Below, piece by piece: positions 27,169 to 36,647 of a stretch of 64,000 nucleotides of DNA (its first letter is position 1; the number at the start of each line of letters is the position of its first letter). The stretch is taken from NCBI RefSeq assembly GCF_034675845.1, contig NZ_JAUCCU010000002.1, forward strand, positions 372,001 to 436,000. The letters are read 5' to 3'. The stretch comes from Castellaniella sp. Its GTDB lineage: Bacteria > Pseudomonadota > Gammaproteobacteria > Burkholderiales > Burkholderiaceae_B. The notes under the pieces are model-generated. The model was not told the DNA's origin, did no database searches, and saw only the letters and a program-made list of their open reading frames with translations. The position numbers were made by a program, and so were the translations under genes.

Positions 27169-27611
27169 GCAGTGGGGTCTCCGGGTAGCAGTAGGGCCAG
27201 GACGCGGCGTTCTTCGGACATCAGGATGTTGTAGGTCCGGGCGGCAGCCTGGGTGGTCATGGTCTCGACCCCGATGCCCAGTTGCAAGAGCGGGCGAATG
27301 ATTTCGGGGGCCAGGAAAGTTTGGCGGGTGCCTGTGCCGATCAACAGGACTTCCGGTGCATCGGCAGGTAGCGTGGGGGGGGAATCGTCCAGGAAGGCCA
27401 TCGGGTCCTGGTCTGCGGCACCCAGGCCGATCAGTGTTTTTAGAAAAGCGCTGTCGATCTCTGCCGGGGTGCGCAGGTCCAGGGATTTGACGGGGCCTTC
27501 GGGGCTGAAACAGACGGCCGTCTCGAAACGCACCCGATTGATTTCCAGGTGGTCTGCCCCATAAGCTGTGACGGTATTCAGGGTGGGGTTGAAGTCTTTT
27601 TGCAATAACAC
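27165..27611 (-). CDS. Mth938-like/DUF498 domain protein
   Basis: A 148-residue single-domain protein. The pattern ITAYGxxxLxIN (TAYGADHLEINRVRF), then EVLLIGTGTRQTFLAPEI and GIGVETMTTQAAARTYNIL, matches the DUF498/DUF598 family, related to mitochondrial NDUFAF3. First gene of DUF498-bcp-phoH-pdxA on the minus strand, coupled to bcp by ATGA. The molecular role of bacterial members is not established. Confidence 0.85.
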   Translation of the reverse strand: MLLQKDFNPTLNTVTAYGADHLEINRVRFETAVCFSPEGPVKSLDLRTPAEIDSAFLKTLIGLGAADQDPMAFLDDSPPTLPADAPEVLLIGTGTRQTFLAPEIIRPLLQLGIGVETMTTQAAARTYNILMSEERRVLALLLPGDPTA

Positions 27612-27796
27612 GGCGCGCTCCAGAGTTCCTGAGATGATAGCGCAGTGAGGGCTGTCTGGTGATGACGGAGGGGGCAGCGGGGGGCTGTTGGATTTGCCGG
27701 ATTTGCGAGACTGGAGCGCATGCGCTAGATTACTGGATTTGCTGCACTGCAGCCATGTCTTGCCGTTTTCCGTTACCGCCCAGTCCGAGGACCATC

Positions 27797-28984
27797 ATGA
27801 CTAGCTTTCCGCGCATCGAGCGCCTACCCCCCTACGTGTTCAATATCACTGGGGAACTGAAGATGGCCGCCCGCCGACGCGGCGAGGACATCATTGATAT
27901 GTCCATGGGCAATCCCGATGGCCCAACGCCGCAGCATATCGTCGATAAGCTGATCGAGGCCGCGCAGCGCGACGATACCCATGGCTATTCAGTCTCCAAG
28001 GGTATTCCACGTCTGCGTCGGGCGATTGCCGGTTGGTACCAGCGCCGCTATGGGGTGGAATTCAATCCGGATACGGAAGCGATCGTCACGATCGGCTCCA
28101 AGGAAGGCCTGGCCCACCTGATGCTGGCCACCTTGGATCGTGGGGACACCGTGCTGGTGCCCAATCCCAGCTATCCCATCCACATTTATGGCGCGGTGAT
28201 CGCCGGGGCCAACATCCGATCGGTGCCCATGACCCCAGGGCTGGATTTCTTCGAGGAAATCGAGCGTGCGGTGCGCGAATCCATCCCGAAGCCAAAAATG
28301 ATGATTCTCGGGTTCCCCAGTAATCCCACCGCCCAGTGCGTGGATCTGTCGTTTTTCGAGCGCGTCGTCGCCCTGGCAAAAGAACACAACATCCTGGTGG
28401 TGCATGACCTGGCCTATGCCGACATCACCTTCGATGGCTATGTGGCGCCGTCCATCATGCAGGTGCCTGGCGCGCGCGATGTCGCGGTCGAGTTCTTCAC
28501 CATGAGCAAGAGCTACAACATGGCGGGCTGGCGGATCGGTTTCATGGTGGGCAACCAAGAGCTGGTCAACGCACTGGCGCGCATCAAGAGCTACCATGAT
28601 TACGGCACTTTCACACCGCTGCAGGTGGCCGCCATTGCCGCGCTGGAAGGCCCTCAGGATTGCGTGACCGAGGTCGTCGCGCAATACCAGAGCCGTCGCG
28701 ATGTGTTGGCCAAGGGCCTGCACGAGGCCGGCTGGCCAGTGGATATTCCCAAGGCGTCCATGTACATTTGGGCCCGGATTCCAGAACCCTATCGGGCGCA
28801 AGGCTCGCTGGAGTTCTCCAAGCGTCTGCTGGCCGAGGCCAAGGTCGCCATCTCTCCGGGCATTGGCTTTGGCGAGTATGGCGACGAATACGTGCGCTTT
28901 GCGCTGATTGAAAACGAACAGCGTATCCGTCAGGCGGTGCGCGGTATCAAAGACATGTTTCGCAAGGACGGACTGATTAAATGA
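27797..28984 (+). CDS. alaC: PLP-dependent aminotransferase, AlaC-type
   Basis: A 395-residue fold-type I aminotransferase, probably glutamate-pyruvate transaminase. The ATG of MTSFPRIERLPPYVF is chosen, as homologues begin here; the frame opens 46 codons earlier without similarity. Lys for PLP is in FTMSKSYNMAGWRIGF, and MSMGNPDGPTPQHI and GFPSNPTAQCV are family blocks. The stop overlaps the hom start (ATGA). The gene order alaC-hom-thrC is common in betaproteobacteria. Confidence 0.93.
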   Translation: MTSFPRIERLPPYVFNITGELKMAARRRGEDIIDMSMGNPDGPTPQHIVDKLIEAAQRDDTHGYSVSKGIPRLRRAIAGWYQRRYGVEFNPDTEAIVTIGSKEGLAHLMLATLDRGDTVLVPNPSYPIHIYGAVIAGANIRSVPMTPGLDFFEEIERAVRESIPKPKMMILGFPSNPTAQCVDLSFFERVVALAKEHNILVVHDLAYADITFDGYVAPSIMQVPGARDVAVEFFTMSKSYNMAGWRIGFMVGNQELVNALARIKSYHDYGTFTPLQVAAIAALEGPQDCVTEVVAQYQSRRDVLAKGLHEAGWPVDIPKASMYIWARIPEPYRAQGSLEFSKRLLAEAKVAISPGIGFGEYGDEYVRFALIENEQRIRQAVRGIKDMFRKDGLIK

Positions 28985-30285
28985 AACCAATTCGGATTGG
29001 CCTGTTGGGTCTGGGGGTCGTCGGCAGTGGCGTCTGGACGGTCCTGGCCCAGAACGGCGACGAGATCGCCCGCCGCGCCGGGCGCTGTGTCGAGGTCGCC
29101 GCTGTGGCCGTGCGCGATGTGGCCAAGGCCCGCGCCCTGGTAGGTCCGGACGTGCGCGTGGTCGACGACGGCATGGCGCTGGTCAACGACCCGGATATCG
29201 ATATCATTGTCGAGCTGATGGGGGGCGATACCGTGGCACGCGATTGCATGCTGGCGGCCATTGCCCAGGGCAAGCATATCGTCACGGCCAATAAGGCTCT
29301 GCTGGCCATGCATGGCAACGAAATTTTCGCTGCTGCGCAGGCCCATGGGGTAATGGTGGCCTTCGAGGCCGCCGTGGCGGGCGGTATTCCCATCATCAAG
29401 GCCATCCGCGAAGGCCTGACCGCCAATCGCATTCAATGGGTAGCCGGCATCATCAATGGCACCACGAACTTCATTCTGTCAGAAATGCGCCAGCGTGGCC
29501 TGCCGTTCCACGAGGTCCTGGCCGAGGCCCAGCGTCTGGGCTACGCCGAGGCCGATCCCACCTTTGATATCGAGGGGGTGGACGCGGCCCATAAGCTCAC
29601 CTTGCTGGCGTCGCTGGCCTTTGGCATTCCGGTGCAGTTCGACAAGGCCACCACCGAGGGCATCTCCAACCTGGCGTCGGAGGATATTGTGCACGCGGAT
29701 CGCCTGGGCTATCGGATCAAGCTCCTGGGCATCACCCGTCGGCGCCCCACTGGCATCGAGTTACGCGTACATCCCACGCTGGTGCCCGCCGGTTGCTTGT
29801 TGGCCAATGTCGAAGGCGCCATGAATGCCGTGCTGGTGCGCGGCGATGTGGTGGGCTTGTCCATGTATTACGGCCAGGGGGCAGGGTCGTTGCCCACGGC
29901 TTCGGCAGTGGTGGCCGATCTGGTGGACGTGGCACGCCTGCAGATGGCCGACCCCGAACACCGCGTGCCGCACCTGGCTTTCCAGCCCGATGCGATGGTC
30001 GATATTCCCATCCTGCCCATGGCCGAGGTCCAATCCAGCTTTTATCTGCGCCTGCGGGTGGATGACCGTCCGGGTGTGCTGGCAGACCTGGCCCGTATTC
30101 TGTCGGGCGCCGGGATTTCTGTGGGCTCGATGTTCCAGCAACCACATGGTGAACACCAGGCCGACATTATTTTCCTGACCCATGAAGCCCGCGAGGGTGA
30201 TGTGGACACTGCCTTGCAAGCCATGCAGGCCCAGCCTTTCGTGCGTTCGGGCGTGACCCGCTTGCGCGTGGAGAATCTGATTTGA
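28981..30285 (+). CDS. hom: Homoserine dehydrogenase
   Basis: A 434-residue monofunctional enzyme converting aspartate semialdehyde to homoserine. NAD(P) motif GLLGLGVVGSGVW at the N-terminus, catalytic domain with AGIINGTTNFILSEM and AEADPTFDIEGVDAAHKL, and a C-terminal ACT domain (LRLRVDDRPGVLADLARIL) that probably mediates threonine feedback. Overlaps both neighbours by 4 bases. Confidence 0.97.
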   Translation: MKPIRIGLLGLGVVGSGVWTVLAQNGDEIARRAGRCVEVAAVAVRDVAKARALVGPDVRVVDDGMALVNDPDIDIIVELMGGDTVARDCMLAAIAQGKHIVTANKALLAMHGNEIFAAAQAHGVMVAFEAAVAGGIPIIKAIREGLTANRIQWVAGIINGTTNFILSEMRQRGLPFHEVLAEAQRLGYAEADPTFDIEGVDAAHKLTLLASLAFGIPVQFDKATTEGISNLASEDIVHADRLGYRIKLLGITRRRPTGIELRVHPTLVPAGCLLANVEGAMNAVLVRGDVVGLSMYYGQGAGSLPTASAVVADLVDVARLQMADPEHRVPHLAFQPDAMVDIPILPMAEVQSSFYLRLRVDDRPGVLADLARILSGAGISVGSMFQQPHGEHQADIIFLTHEAREGDVDTALQAMQAQPFVRSGVTRLRVENLI

Positions 30286-31682
30286 AATATCGCTCAACCC
30301 GGGGCGGCATGGCCCCTTTGCCCTTTTGCGATATCTTGCTGGAAGGCCTGGCCCCCGATGGCGGCCTGAGCTTACCGCAGACCTTGCCACAACTCAGCGC
30401 CGACACGCTGGAATCCTGGCGTGGGCTGTCCTATGCCGAACTGGCCGCCCAAGTCCTGGGCCTGTTCATTGATGACATTCCGCCTGCCGACCTGCTACGC
30501 ATGACGCAGGCGGCCTATGGTCCGACGGTCTTTCCCGTGATTGCCCCGATCAAGCCCCTGATGCCGGGGCTGTCCTTGCTGGGCTTGTCGGAAGGCCCCA
30601 CGCTGGCCTTCAAGGACATGGCCATGCAATTTCTGGGTCAGGTCTTTGAATACGTGCTGGCCCGGCGCGGCCAGACGCTGAACATCCTGGGGGCGACGTC
30701 CGGAGATACCGGGTCGGCGGCGGAATATGCCTTGCGCGGCAAACAAGGCGTGGCAGTATTCATGCTCTCGCCCCATGGCCGCATGAGCCCCTTCCAGCGG
30801 GCACAAATGTATTCTCTGCAAGACGCCAATATTCACAATATCGCCGTGCATGGCGTGTTTGATGAATGCCAGGATATCGTCAAATCCCTGGCTGGCGATC
30901 TGGATTTCAAGAGTCGCAACCACCTGGGGGCGGTCAACTCCATTAATTGGGCGCGCATTGCCGCCCAAATCGTCTATTACGTCTGGGGCTGGCTGCGGGC
31001 CACTCAAAAGCCTGGTCAGTTGGTGTCGTTTGCCGTGCCCTCGGGCAACTTCGGCAATATTCTGGCCGGTCACCTGGCTCGCCGGATGGGCCTGCCGATT
31101 CACCGTCTGGTGCTGGCGACCAACGAAAACAATGTGCTGGAAGAATTCTTCCGTACTGGGATCTACCGACCCCGTCCCGCCAGCCAGACTTATGCCACCT
31201 CCAGCCCTTCGATGGATATTTCCAGGGCATCCAACTTCGAGCGTTTCCTGTTCGATCTGGTGGACCAGGATGCGGGCCGGGTCCGCGCCCTGATGGATGA
31301 ACTGCGCGAGACCGGGCAATTCGATCTGTCCAGCCTGAAAGACCAGTTCACCGACCGCTACGGCTTTGTGTCAGGAGCCAGTTCCCACGCCGATCGTCTG
31401 GCCACGATCCGCGACATCCATGATCGTACGGGGGTGCTGATCGATCCGCATACCGCCGATGGCGTGCGGGTGGCCCAGGCCCATCTGGACCCGGATGTGC
31501 CCATGCTGGTGCTGGAAACCGCCTTGCCGGCGAAATTCGCCGAGACCATCATCGAGGCTACCGGCCAGACGCCAGCAGTGCCTGCCGATCTGCAGGATCT
31601 GCAGCAACGCCCCCAGCGCGTGGTGGTGATGGATTGCGACGCCAAGCAGGTGGCAGCCTATCTGCAGCAGCACGCCTTATAG
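30282..31682 (+). CDS. thrC: Threonine synthase
   Basis: A 466-residue PLP enzyme forming threonine from O-phosphohomoserine. The start is TTG, overlapping the hom stop (TTGA); this gives the conserved N-terminus LKYRSTRGG with Met at the first position. PLP lysine in GPTLAFKDMAMQFLG and a substrate loop GATSGDTGSAAEYA. Followed by a strong terminator. Confidence 0.96.
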   Translation: MKYRSTRGGMAPLPFCDILLEGLAPDGGLSLPQTLPQLSADTLESWRGLSYAELAAQVLGLFIDDIPPADLLRMTQAAYGPTVFPVIAPIKPLMPGLSLLGLSEGPTLAFKDMAMQFLGQVFEYVLARRGQTLNILGATSGDTGSAAEYALRGKQGVAVFMLSPHGRMSPFQRAQMYSLQDANIHNIAVHGVFDECQDIVKSLAGDLDFKSRNHLGAVNSINWARIAAQIVYYVWGWLRATQKPGQLVSFAVPSGNFGNILAGHLARRMGLPIHRLVLATNENNVLEEFFRTGIYRPRPASQTYATSSPSMDISRASNFERFLFDLVDQDAGRVRALMDELRETGQFDLSSLKDQFTDRYGFVSGASSHADRLATIRDIHDRTGVLIDPHTADGVRVAQAHLDPDVPMLVLETALPAKFAETIIEATGQTPAVPADLQDLQQRPQRVVVMDCDAKQVAAYLQQHAL

Positions 31683-31704
31683 GATAGATGTTCCTTTGGG
31701 CACA

Positions 31705-31739
31705 GGCCAGGATGATTCAGCGTCATCCTGGCCTTTTTT
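31705..31739 (+). terminator. Rho-independent terminator after thrC
   Basis: GGCCAGGATGA (31705-31715) pairs perfectly with TCATCCTGGCC (31723-31733), followed by six T to 31739. It sits between convergent thrC and the Lrp-family gene and touches the stop codon of the latter. Confidence 0.92.
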
Positions 31740-32182
31740 CAAGCGGCGCGGTATGTCTGCAGGTGGATGCTGGTTTCGGACTGGCTGATGCCGCGAATCA
31801 GGCGGACGCGCTCCAGCACCTGGGCCAGCTCCTGCAGGTCGGCGGCGCGCAGTTCGGCCAGCAAGTCCCAACGGCCATTGGTATCGTGCAAGGCAGCCAC
31901 GCCTGGCTCGCCCAACAGGCTGGCAATCACGGTGCGGGCATCGTTCCCCTCGACGGCAATGCTCATCCAGGCGTGGATGCTCTGTGGCTGCACGTCGGGT
32001 CGCAGACGCACGGTATAGCCTACGATCAGCCCTGCGTCCTCTAGCCGCCGCATGCGCTGAGTCACGGTGCCGCGTGCCACCCCCAGGCGCTTGGCCAGGG
32101 TGGCGATGCTGCTGCGCGCATCTGCCCGCAATAAGCGGATCAATTGCTGGTCAGTGGAATCCATCGCAATATTCGTGCTCAT
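31739..32182 (-). CDS. Lrp/AsnC family transcriptional regulator
   Basis: A 147-residue regulator. The ATG giving MSTNIAMDSTDQQLIRLL is preferred because the DNA-binding domain starts at once; an upstream in-frame start adds 35 unlike residues. Helix-turn-helix at about 20-45 (SIATLAKRLGVARGTVTQRMRRLE), then a RAM ligand-binding domain (DLLAELRAADLQELAQVLE). Divergent from an ornithine cyclodeaminase gene, which it probably controls in response to an amino acid. Confidence 0.9.
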   Translation of the reverse strand: MSTNIAMDSTDQQLIRLLRADARSSIATLAKRLGVARGTVTQRMRRLEDAGLIVGYTVRLRPDVQPQSIHAWMSIAVEGNDARTVIASLLGEPGVAALHDTNGRWDLLAELRAADLQELAQVLERVRLIRGISQSETSIHLQTYRAA

Positions 32183-32272
32183 GTTGTGGCCTGTCCGTCC
32201 CGTGCATGCATAAACCATTGAATCGCTACATGGCGCCATGCTGCGCGCCCTAAGCATACCCACGCGCGTATT

Positions 32273-32291
32273 TTGATCAATTTGCAATCAA
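32273..32291. promoter_or_regulatory. Candidate Lrp-type operator in the lrp/ocd intergenic region
   Basis: TTGATCAATTTGCAATCAA has TTGAT and ATCAA arms around an AT-rich centre, the layout of Lrp/AsnC sites. It lies about midway between the divergent starts at 32182 and 32404. Assignment is by pattern only. Confidence 0.4.
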
Positions 32292-32403
32292 GCACGTGGC
32301 ATTTTGGTGATTTTATGACGGATCGCATGCATTTTTGCCGATAGTCATTGTCATCGGCTTTGGCGATACTGAATTCAGGATAACAATGAAACAGGAGACC
32401 ACC

Positions 32404-33483
32404 ATGCGCCATTCCCACCTATCCAACCCCAAGACCCTGTTTTTGGACACGCATGATGTGGCCCGCTTGCTGGGCGTGATCGGTGTGCCGGATGCCTTGA
32501 CACAACTGGTCGCCCGTCTGCGGGCCGATTACTTGCGCTGGCCGCAGTTCGAGAAGGCCGCCCGTGTCGCCAGCTATTCCTCGCAGGGCACCATCGAACT
32601 CATGCCGATCAGCGACGGCACGCAATACACCTATAAATGCGTCAATGGCCACCCAGGCAATGGTCTGCGTGGTCTGCCCACGGTCATGGCCATGGGGGCG
32701 TTGCTGGATTGCGACACCGGCATGATACGCATGATCAGTGAACTGACCCTGACGACGGCCATGCGCACGGCAGCGACATCGGCCCTGGCAGCGCAGGCAT
32801 TGGCCCGACCCGACAGCCGCACCATGGCCTTGATCGGCAATGGCGCCCAAAGCGATTTTCAGGCACTTGCCTTTTATACCCTGCTGGGGATACGCGAGAT
32901 TCGGCTGTACGATCTGGATCGTTCGGCATCACAGCGTTTACAGCATAATCTGGCCGCCAGCGGTCTGGCCGATCTGCGTGTGCAGATTTGTGATTCTGTG
33001 CGCCAGGCGGTGCAGGGGGCCGATATTGTCACGACGGTAACGGCTTTCCAGGGGGTGGCTCAGGTACTGAGCGCCGACTTGTTGGAACCCGGCATGCACA
33101 TCAATGCCGTGGGCGGAGACTGCCCGGGCAAGACTGAGTTGGACCCGGCGATCCTGCCTCACACCACTGTCTTTGTCGAGTTCCCGCCGCAAACCCGACA
33201 CGAGGGTGAAATCCAGAACCAGGCAGCCGATTTCCCCATTACCGAACTCTGGCGGGTGTTGGCTGACCAGCAGCCCGGACGCACGGATGCGGCTCAGATC
33301 ACTTTGTTCGATTCCGTGGGTTTCGCACTAGAGGATTATTCCGCTTTGCAGTTTCTGCATGCTCAGGCGACCCGTCACAGTATCGGTCGCTGGGTAGAGG
33401 TCACCCCCGATCAGGAAGACCCGCGCGACTTGTTTGGCTGGCTGCAGGCCCAGAATCACCCCGCAGATGCCTTGGCGGGCTGA
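32404..33483 (+). CDS. Ornithine cyclodeaminase family protein
   Basis: A 359-residue member of the ornithine cyclodeaminase/mu-crystallin family, probably converting ornithine to proline plus ammonia. The ATG giving MRHSHLSNPKTLFL has AGGAG six bases upstream. VNGHPGN, the substrate-site TAMRTAATSALAAQALA and the NAD motif MALIGNGAQSDFQALAF are typical. Long C-terminal region as in true OCDs. Divergent Lrp-type regulator suggests induction by an amino acid. Confidence 0.88.
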   Translation: MRHSHLSNPKTLFLDTHDVARLLGVIGVPDALTQLVARLRADYLRWPQFEKAARVASYSSQGTIELMPISDGTQYTYKCVNGHPGNGLRGLPTVMAMGALLDCDTGMIRMISELTLTTAMRTAATSALAAQALARPDSRTMALIGNGAQSDFQALAFYTLLGIREIRLYDLDRSASQRLQHNLAASGLADLRVQICDSVRQAVQGADIVTTVTAFQGVAQVLSADLLEPGMHINAVGGDCPGKTELDPAILPHTTVFVEFPPQTRHEGEIQNQAADFPITELWRVLADQQPGRTDAAQITLFDSVGFALEDYSALQFLHAQATRHSIGRWVEVTPDQEDPRDLFGWLQAQNHPADALAG

Positions 33484-33489
33484 GTCGCC

Positions 33490-34797
33490 CTAGACTTGAC
33501 TGGCAGAACCCGGTTCCTGAGTCATAGCGGCTGCGTGCAGGCCGCTGCGCACAGCCCCCTCCAACACCGCCGGGTAGCCGGTGTCCGTCCAGTCGCCCGC
33601 CAGCAGCAGGCCGGGCCAGGGTGTCAGGGTGCCGGGGCGCGACAGGCCTGGGGTCACGTCGAACGTGGCCCTTTTTTCGGTAATCAGCGCCCAGCGTTTC
33701 AGCGGCGGCAGTGGTTGTTGGCATTGGGCCTGCAACTGTGCCAGCACCCCCGCCAGGATTTGCTCCGGCGCCTCATCGGCCAGCGACTCCGCCCGGCCAA
33801 TCACCACCTGAACCAGAGTTTTTTCTGTGCTCTTACTGGTACTGCGATCAAAAAACCATTGTCCCCAGGCATGCTGCGCAGGCTCGTCCCAGAGCAGGCC
33901 CAGGGCCATCCCGCTGTGCCAGGGGGTTTCCAGGCGCAGATTCAAGGTGGCAATGGCAGCATGCTGCCATTGGGGCCAATGGGCCAGATAGTCCGTCGCG
34001 TGCGGCAGGGGTTGCAGCAGTCGCCGGGCCTCGCCGGGTGGTACTGCCAGAATCACGCGCCCATAGGACTCGTCGTCTACCAACCAGTTGCCGGACTGCC
34101 CCATGCCGATTTTCTGCACGCGGCGCCGTTGCAGGCGATTGCCGAGTTGCTCGCAGGCAGTTTGCGGCCATAGTTCATGCAAGGTGCCGTGTGGAATGAC
34201 CAGCTGGCTGGCGCTTGCGTCGGCTGCCAGACTGTCGCGCAGCACCTGGGCGAACAGACGGGCATCGGTCTGCGCGATTGGGGTGTTCGTCGCGGCCAGG
34301 CACAGGGGGGCCCACAGGCGCTGCAACAATGCCGGTGGACAGTCCAGTTGGGTCAACCAGTTGCTTAGGCTCAGGTGGGGGGCGATCTGTGTCGGGTGGG
34401 CGGCTTTCAATACCTTGGCCAGGTGCCGTCTGCCGCGCCAGCCACTCAGGCCCCGGCTGCCGAACACTGCGCCCAGCCGATGCCAGGGGGCTGGCAATGG
34501 CCAGAATCGCAGGCGCAGCTGTTGGTCGGCGGATTGCAGATCCAGGGGTTGGATCAGGCAGCGGTCCTCGGGTTTCAGACCCAGGGATTGCATCAGGGCG
34601 AAGGTATCGCAGTAGGCCCCCAACAGCAGGTGCGGGCCGTTGTCGGTGGGCAGATCCAGCGCTGGCAGATGGACGGTTCTGGCGCGCCCGCCCGGTGCGG
34701 CGGCGGCCTCGAATAAGCGGACATCGTGCCCCTGCTGGTGCAGGCGGGTGGCGGCGGCCAGCCCGGCCCAGCCGGCGCCGACCACGGCAATTTTCAT
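33490..34797 (-). CDS. hpnE: Hydroxysqualene dehydroxylase HpnE
   Basis: A 435-residue FAD-dependent oxidoreductase that turns hydroxysqualene into squalene. Dinucleotide motif AVVGAGWAGLAAATRL at the N-terminus, then GGRARTVHLP, and a C-terminal FAD motif GLLLAGDWTDTGYPAVLEGAVRSG. Overlaps hpnD by 4 bases. Last gene of hpnCDE; no hopene cyclase lies within the window. Confidence 0.92.
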   Translation of the reverse strand: MKIAVVGAGWAGLAAATRLHQQGHDVRLFEAAAAPGGRARTVHLPALDLPTDNGPHLLLGAYCDTFALMQSLGLKPEDRCLIQPLDLQSADQQLRLRFWPLPAPWHRLGAVFGSRGLSGWRGRRHLAKVLKAAHPTQIAPHLSLSNWLTQLDCPPALLQRLWAPLCLAATNTPIAQTDARLFAQVLRDSLAADASASQLVIPHGTLHELWPQTACEQLGNRLQRRRVQKIGMGQSGNWLVDDESYGRVILAVPPGEARRLLQPLPHATDYLAHWPQWQHAAIATLNLRLETPWHSGMALGLLWDEPAQHAWGQWFFDRSTSKSTEKTLVQVVIGRAESLADEAPEQILAGVLAQLQAQCQQPLPPLKRWALITEKRATFDVTPGLSRPGTLTPWPGLLLAGDWTDTGYPAVLEGAVRSGLHAAAMTQEPGSASQV

Positions 34798-35657
34798 GCA
34801 GCCAGGCGTTTGATCAGGCCTTGGCCACCCCCGACCCAGACCTTCCAGGCCAGCCAGAATTTTCGAATCGGGGTCAGGGCAATGCGCTGGTTGAGCACAT
34901 GCCAGCCGTCGCGCTCGATCTCGTCCAGCAAGGTGGCGTAAATCGCCGCCATCATCAGGCCGGGCCGTTGGGTGCGGCGGTCGGTCTCGGGCAGCAGGCG
35001 CATGGCGTCGCGGTAGAGTTCGCGGGCACGCTGGGTCTGTTGGCGCATCAGGGCCTGGAAATTATCACTGTAACGGCCATCCAGGATCTCGTCTTTGGTG
35101 ACCCCGTGGCGGGCCATATCGTCCTCGGGCAGGTAGATGCGCCCGCGCCGGGCATCATCGCCCACGTCACGGATGATATTGGTCATCTGGAAAGCCAGGC
35201 CCAGGGTCTCTGCATATTTCAGCGTCTCGGGCTGGGTGTGGCCGAAAATGCTGGCGGACAGTTCGCCGACCACCCCGGCGGCGCGCCAGCAGTATTCCTG
35301 CAGGCTGGCCCAGTCAGGATAGCGGAACTGGTCCAGATCCATTTCCATGCCTTCGATGATGGCATAGAAGGGCTCGGGCCGTAAGTTGTAGACAGACAGG
35401 TGGCGCTGCAAGGCGATGGCCACCGGGTGATCTGGCGTGCCGTCGAACATCAGTCCTACCTGGCCGCGCCACCAACTGAGTTTCATGCGGGCCACCGAGG
35501 CCTCGTGGATCTCGTCGACGATGTCGTCGACTTCCCGGCAGAATGCATACAGGGCGGTGATGGCCTTGCGCTGTTCGCTGGGCAGGAACAAAAATGAGTA
35601 ATAAAAGCTGGAGCCGCTTTGGGCTGCTTTTTGTTGGCAGTATTCGTCAGGTGTCAT
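34794..35657 (-). CDS. hpnD: Presqualene diphosphate synthase HpnD
   Basis: A 287-residue trans-isoprenoid synthase that joins two farnesyl diphosphates. First Asp-rich motif in FCREVDDIVDE (about 45), second in NIIRDVGDDARRGRIYLP (about 165). N-terminal SSFYYSFLFLP is characteristic. Overlaps hpnC by 11 bases. Uses the product of ispA. Confidence 0.93.
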   Translation of the reverse strand: MTPDEYCQQKAAQSGSSFYYSFLFLPSEQRKAITALYAFCREVDDIVDEIHEASVARMKLSWWRGQVGLMFDGTPDHPVAIALQRHLSVYNLRPEPFYAIIEGMEMDLDQFRYPDWASLQEYCWRAAGVVGELSASIFGHTQPETLKYAETLGLAFQMTNIIRDVGDDARRGRIYLPEDDMARHGVTKDEILDGRYSDNFQALMRQQTQRARELYRDAMRLLPETDRRTQRPGLMMAAIYATLLDEIERDGWHVLNQRIALTPIRKFWLAWKVWVGGGQGLIKRLAA

Positions 35658-36543
35658 GATGGGGAGGCAGTGCCGTGGTCGGCCGTGGACAAGGTCGGCA
35701 GAATGCGCGCCAGCATAGCAGGAAGCTGTCGCGTGGGGTCAGGATGGGCCGGTTGGCATAAGGGTTGTATTGTCCCTGGGCCAGTTTTTCCAGGATGCGC
35801 AGGCCGCCGTGCACCACCAGGCGCAGTTCCAGTCCAAAACGTCCTGGCAGGCGCCAGGCCAGTGGGCTGCCGCTCAGCAGCAGGTGGCGCGCCACCTGTA
35901 TCTGGTCTTGCAGGGCAGCCTGCCAGGGTGCTGGTACTTGCGCAGGTCGGCTATTGCATAAATCGTCCAGGCCGGACAAAGTCAGTTCGTGGCGCGCCAG
36001 ACAGTCCAGCGGGATATAGCAGCGTCCCTTGGCCTGGTCGATCGCCACGTCCTGGCAGAAATTGACCCGCTGCAGGCCGCTGCAGATGGCATCGGATTCG
36101 GCCAGATCCTGGGCGGATGTGGCGCCGAACAAGTGCAGCATCAGGCGGCCCACCGGATTGGCGGATCGGCTGCAGTAGTCCATCAAGGCCAACTCGTCGT
36201 GATAGTGCGGCACGTCCAGGTCCTGAATAAAGGCCGAGAGCAGATCCAGAAACGGCTGGATGGGCAGGGCGTGTTCATGGATGGTTTCGCCCAGCCGCTG
36301 GAACATCGCCTGGTCGGCTGCGGACAGGGGGGTGCGCACGGCCTTGTGGCTGCCCAGGTCCTGAATGGCCGAGCGCCAGGCCTGCAAGGCCGCCAGGCGG
36401 GTATCGCGGTCGGCATCGCCTTCGTCGGCCAGGTCGTCGGCACCCCGGGCAAAGGCATACAGGCTGCGTACCGCCGGGCGAAATCTGGCCGGCAGCAAGA
36501 CCGAGGCGACAGGGAAGTTTTCGTAGTGATCAATAGACATCAT
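35647..36543 (-). CDS. hpnC: Squalene/phytoene synthase family protein HpnC
   Basis: A 298-residue enzyme that makes hydroxysqualene from presqualene diphosphate. Begins with the diagnostic DHYENFPVASVLLPARFR. Asp-rich motifs are FARGADDLADEGDAD (about 35-50) and NFCQDVAIDQAKGRCYIP (about 170). Two adjacent ATG codons are possible starts. First gene of the squalene operon; its promoter must lie in the 104-bp gap to alr. Confidence 0.92.
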   Translation of the reverse strand: MMSIDHYENFPVASVLLPARFRPAVRSLYAFARGADDLADEGDADRDTRLAALQAWRSAIQDLGSHKAVRTPLSAADQAMFQRLGETIHEHALPIQPFLDLLSAFIQDLDVPHYHDELALMDYCSRSANPVGRLMLHLFGATSAQDLAESDAICSGLQRVNFCQDVAIDQAKGRCYIPLDCLARHELTLSGLDDLCNSRPAQVPAPWQAALQDQIQVARHLLLSGSPLAWRLPGRFGLELRLVVHGGLRILEKLAQGQYNPYANRPILTPRDSFLLCWRAFCRPCPRPTTALPPHHDT

Positions 36544-36647
36544 CAGGCAGTATACTGAGCCTTGGCCGGCAAACGGCCCTCTCCGGCGAGGCCTAGTGTC
36601 CTGTTTGGCTAACTAGCACCTCGCTGTTCCTGTTTCTAGGGGATTCC

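Noticed and set aside
27989..28990. 333-codon minus-strand open frame opposite alaC
   Set aside because: Antisense shadow; the plus-strand aminotransferase has clear catalytic motifs.
32368..32395. Sequence resembling lac operator and lacZ leader (GGATAACAAT followed by GAAACAG)
   Set aside because: Only a short match, with no LacI-type regulator nearby; explained by chance near the ornithine cyclodeaminase start.
34215..35384. 389-codon plus-strand open frame across hpnE and hpnD
   Set aside because: Antisense to two well-supported genes, low-complexity Arg/Pro/Ala composition.
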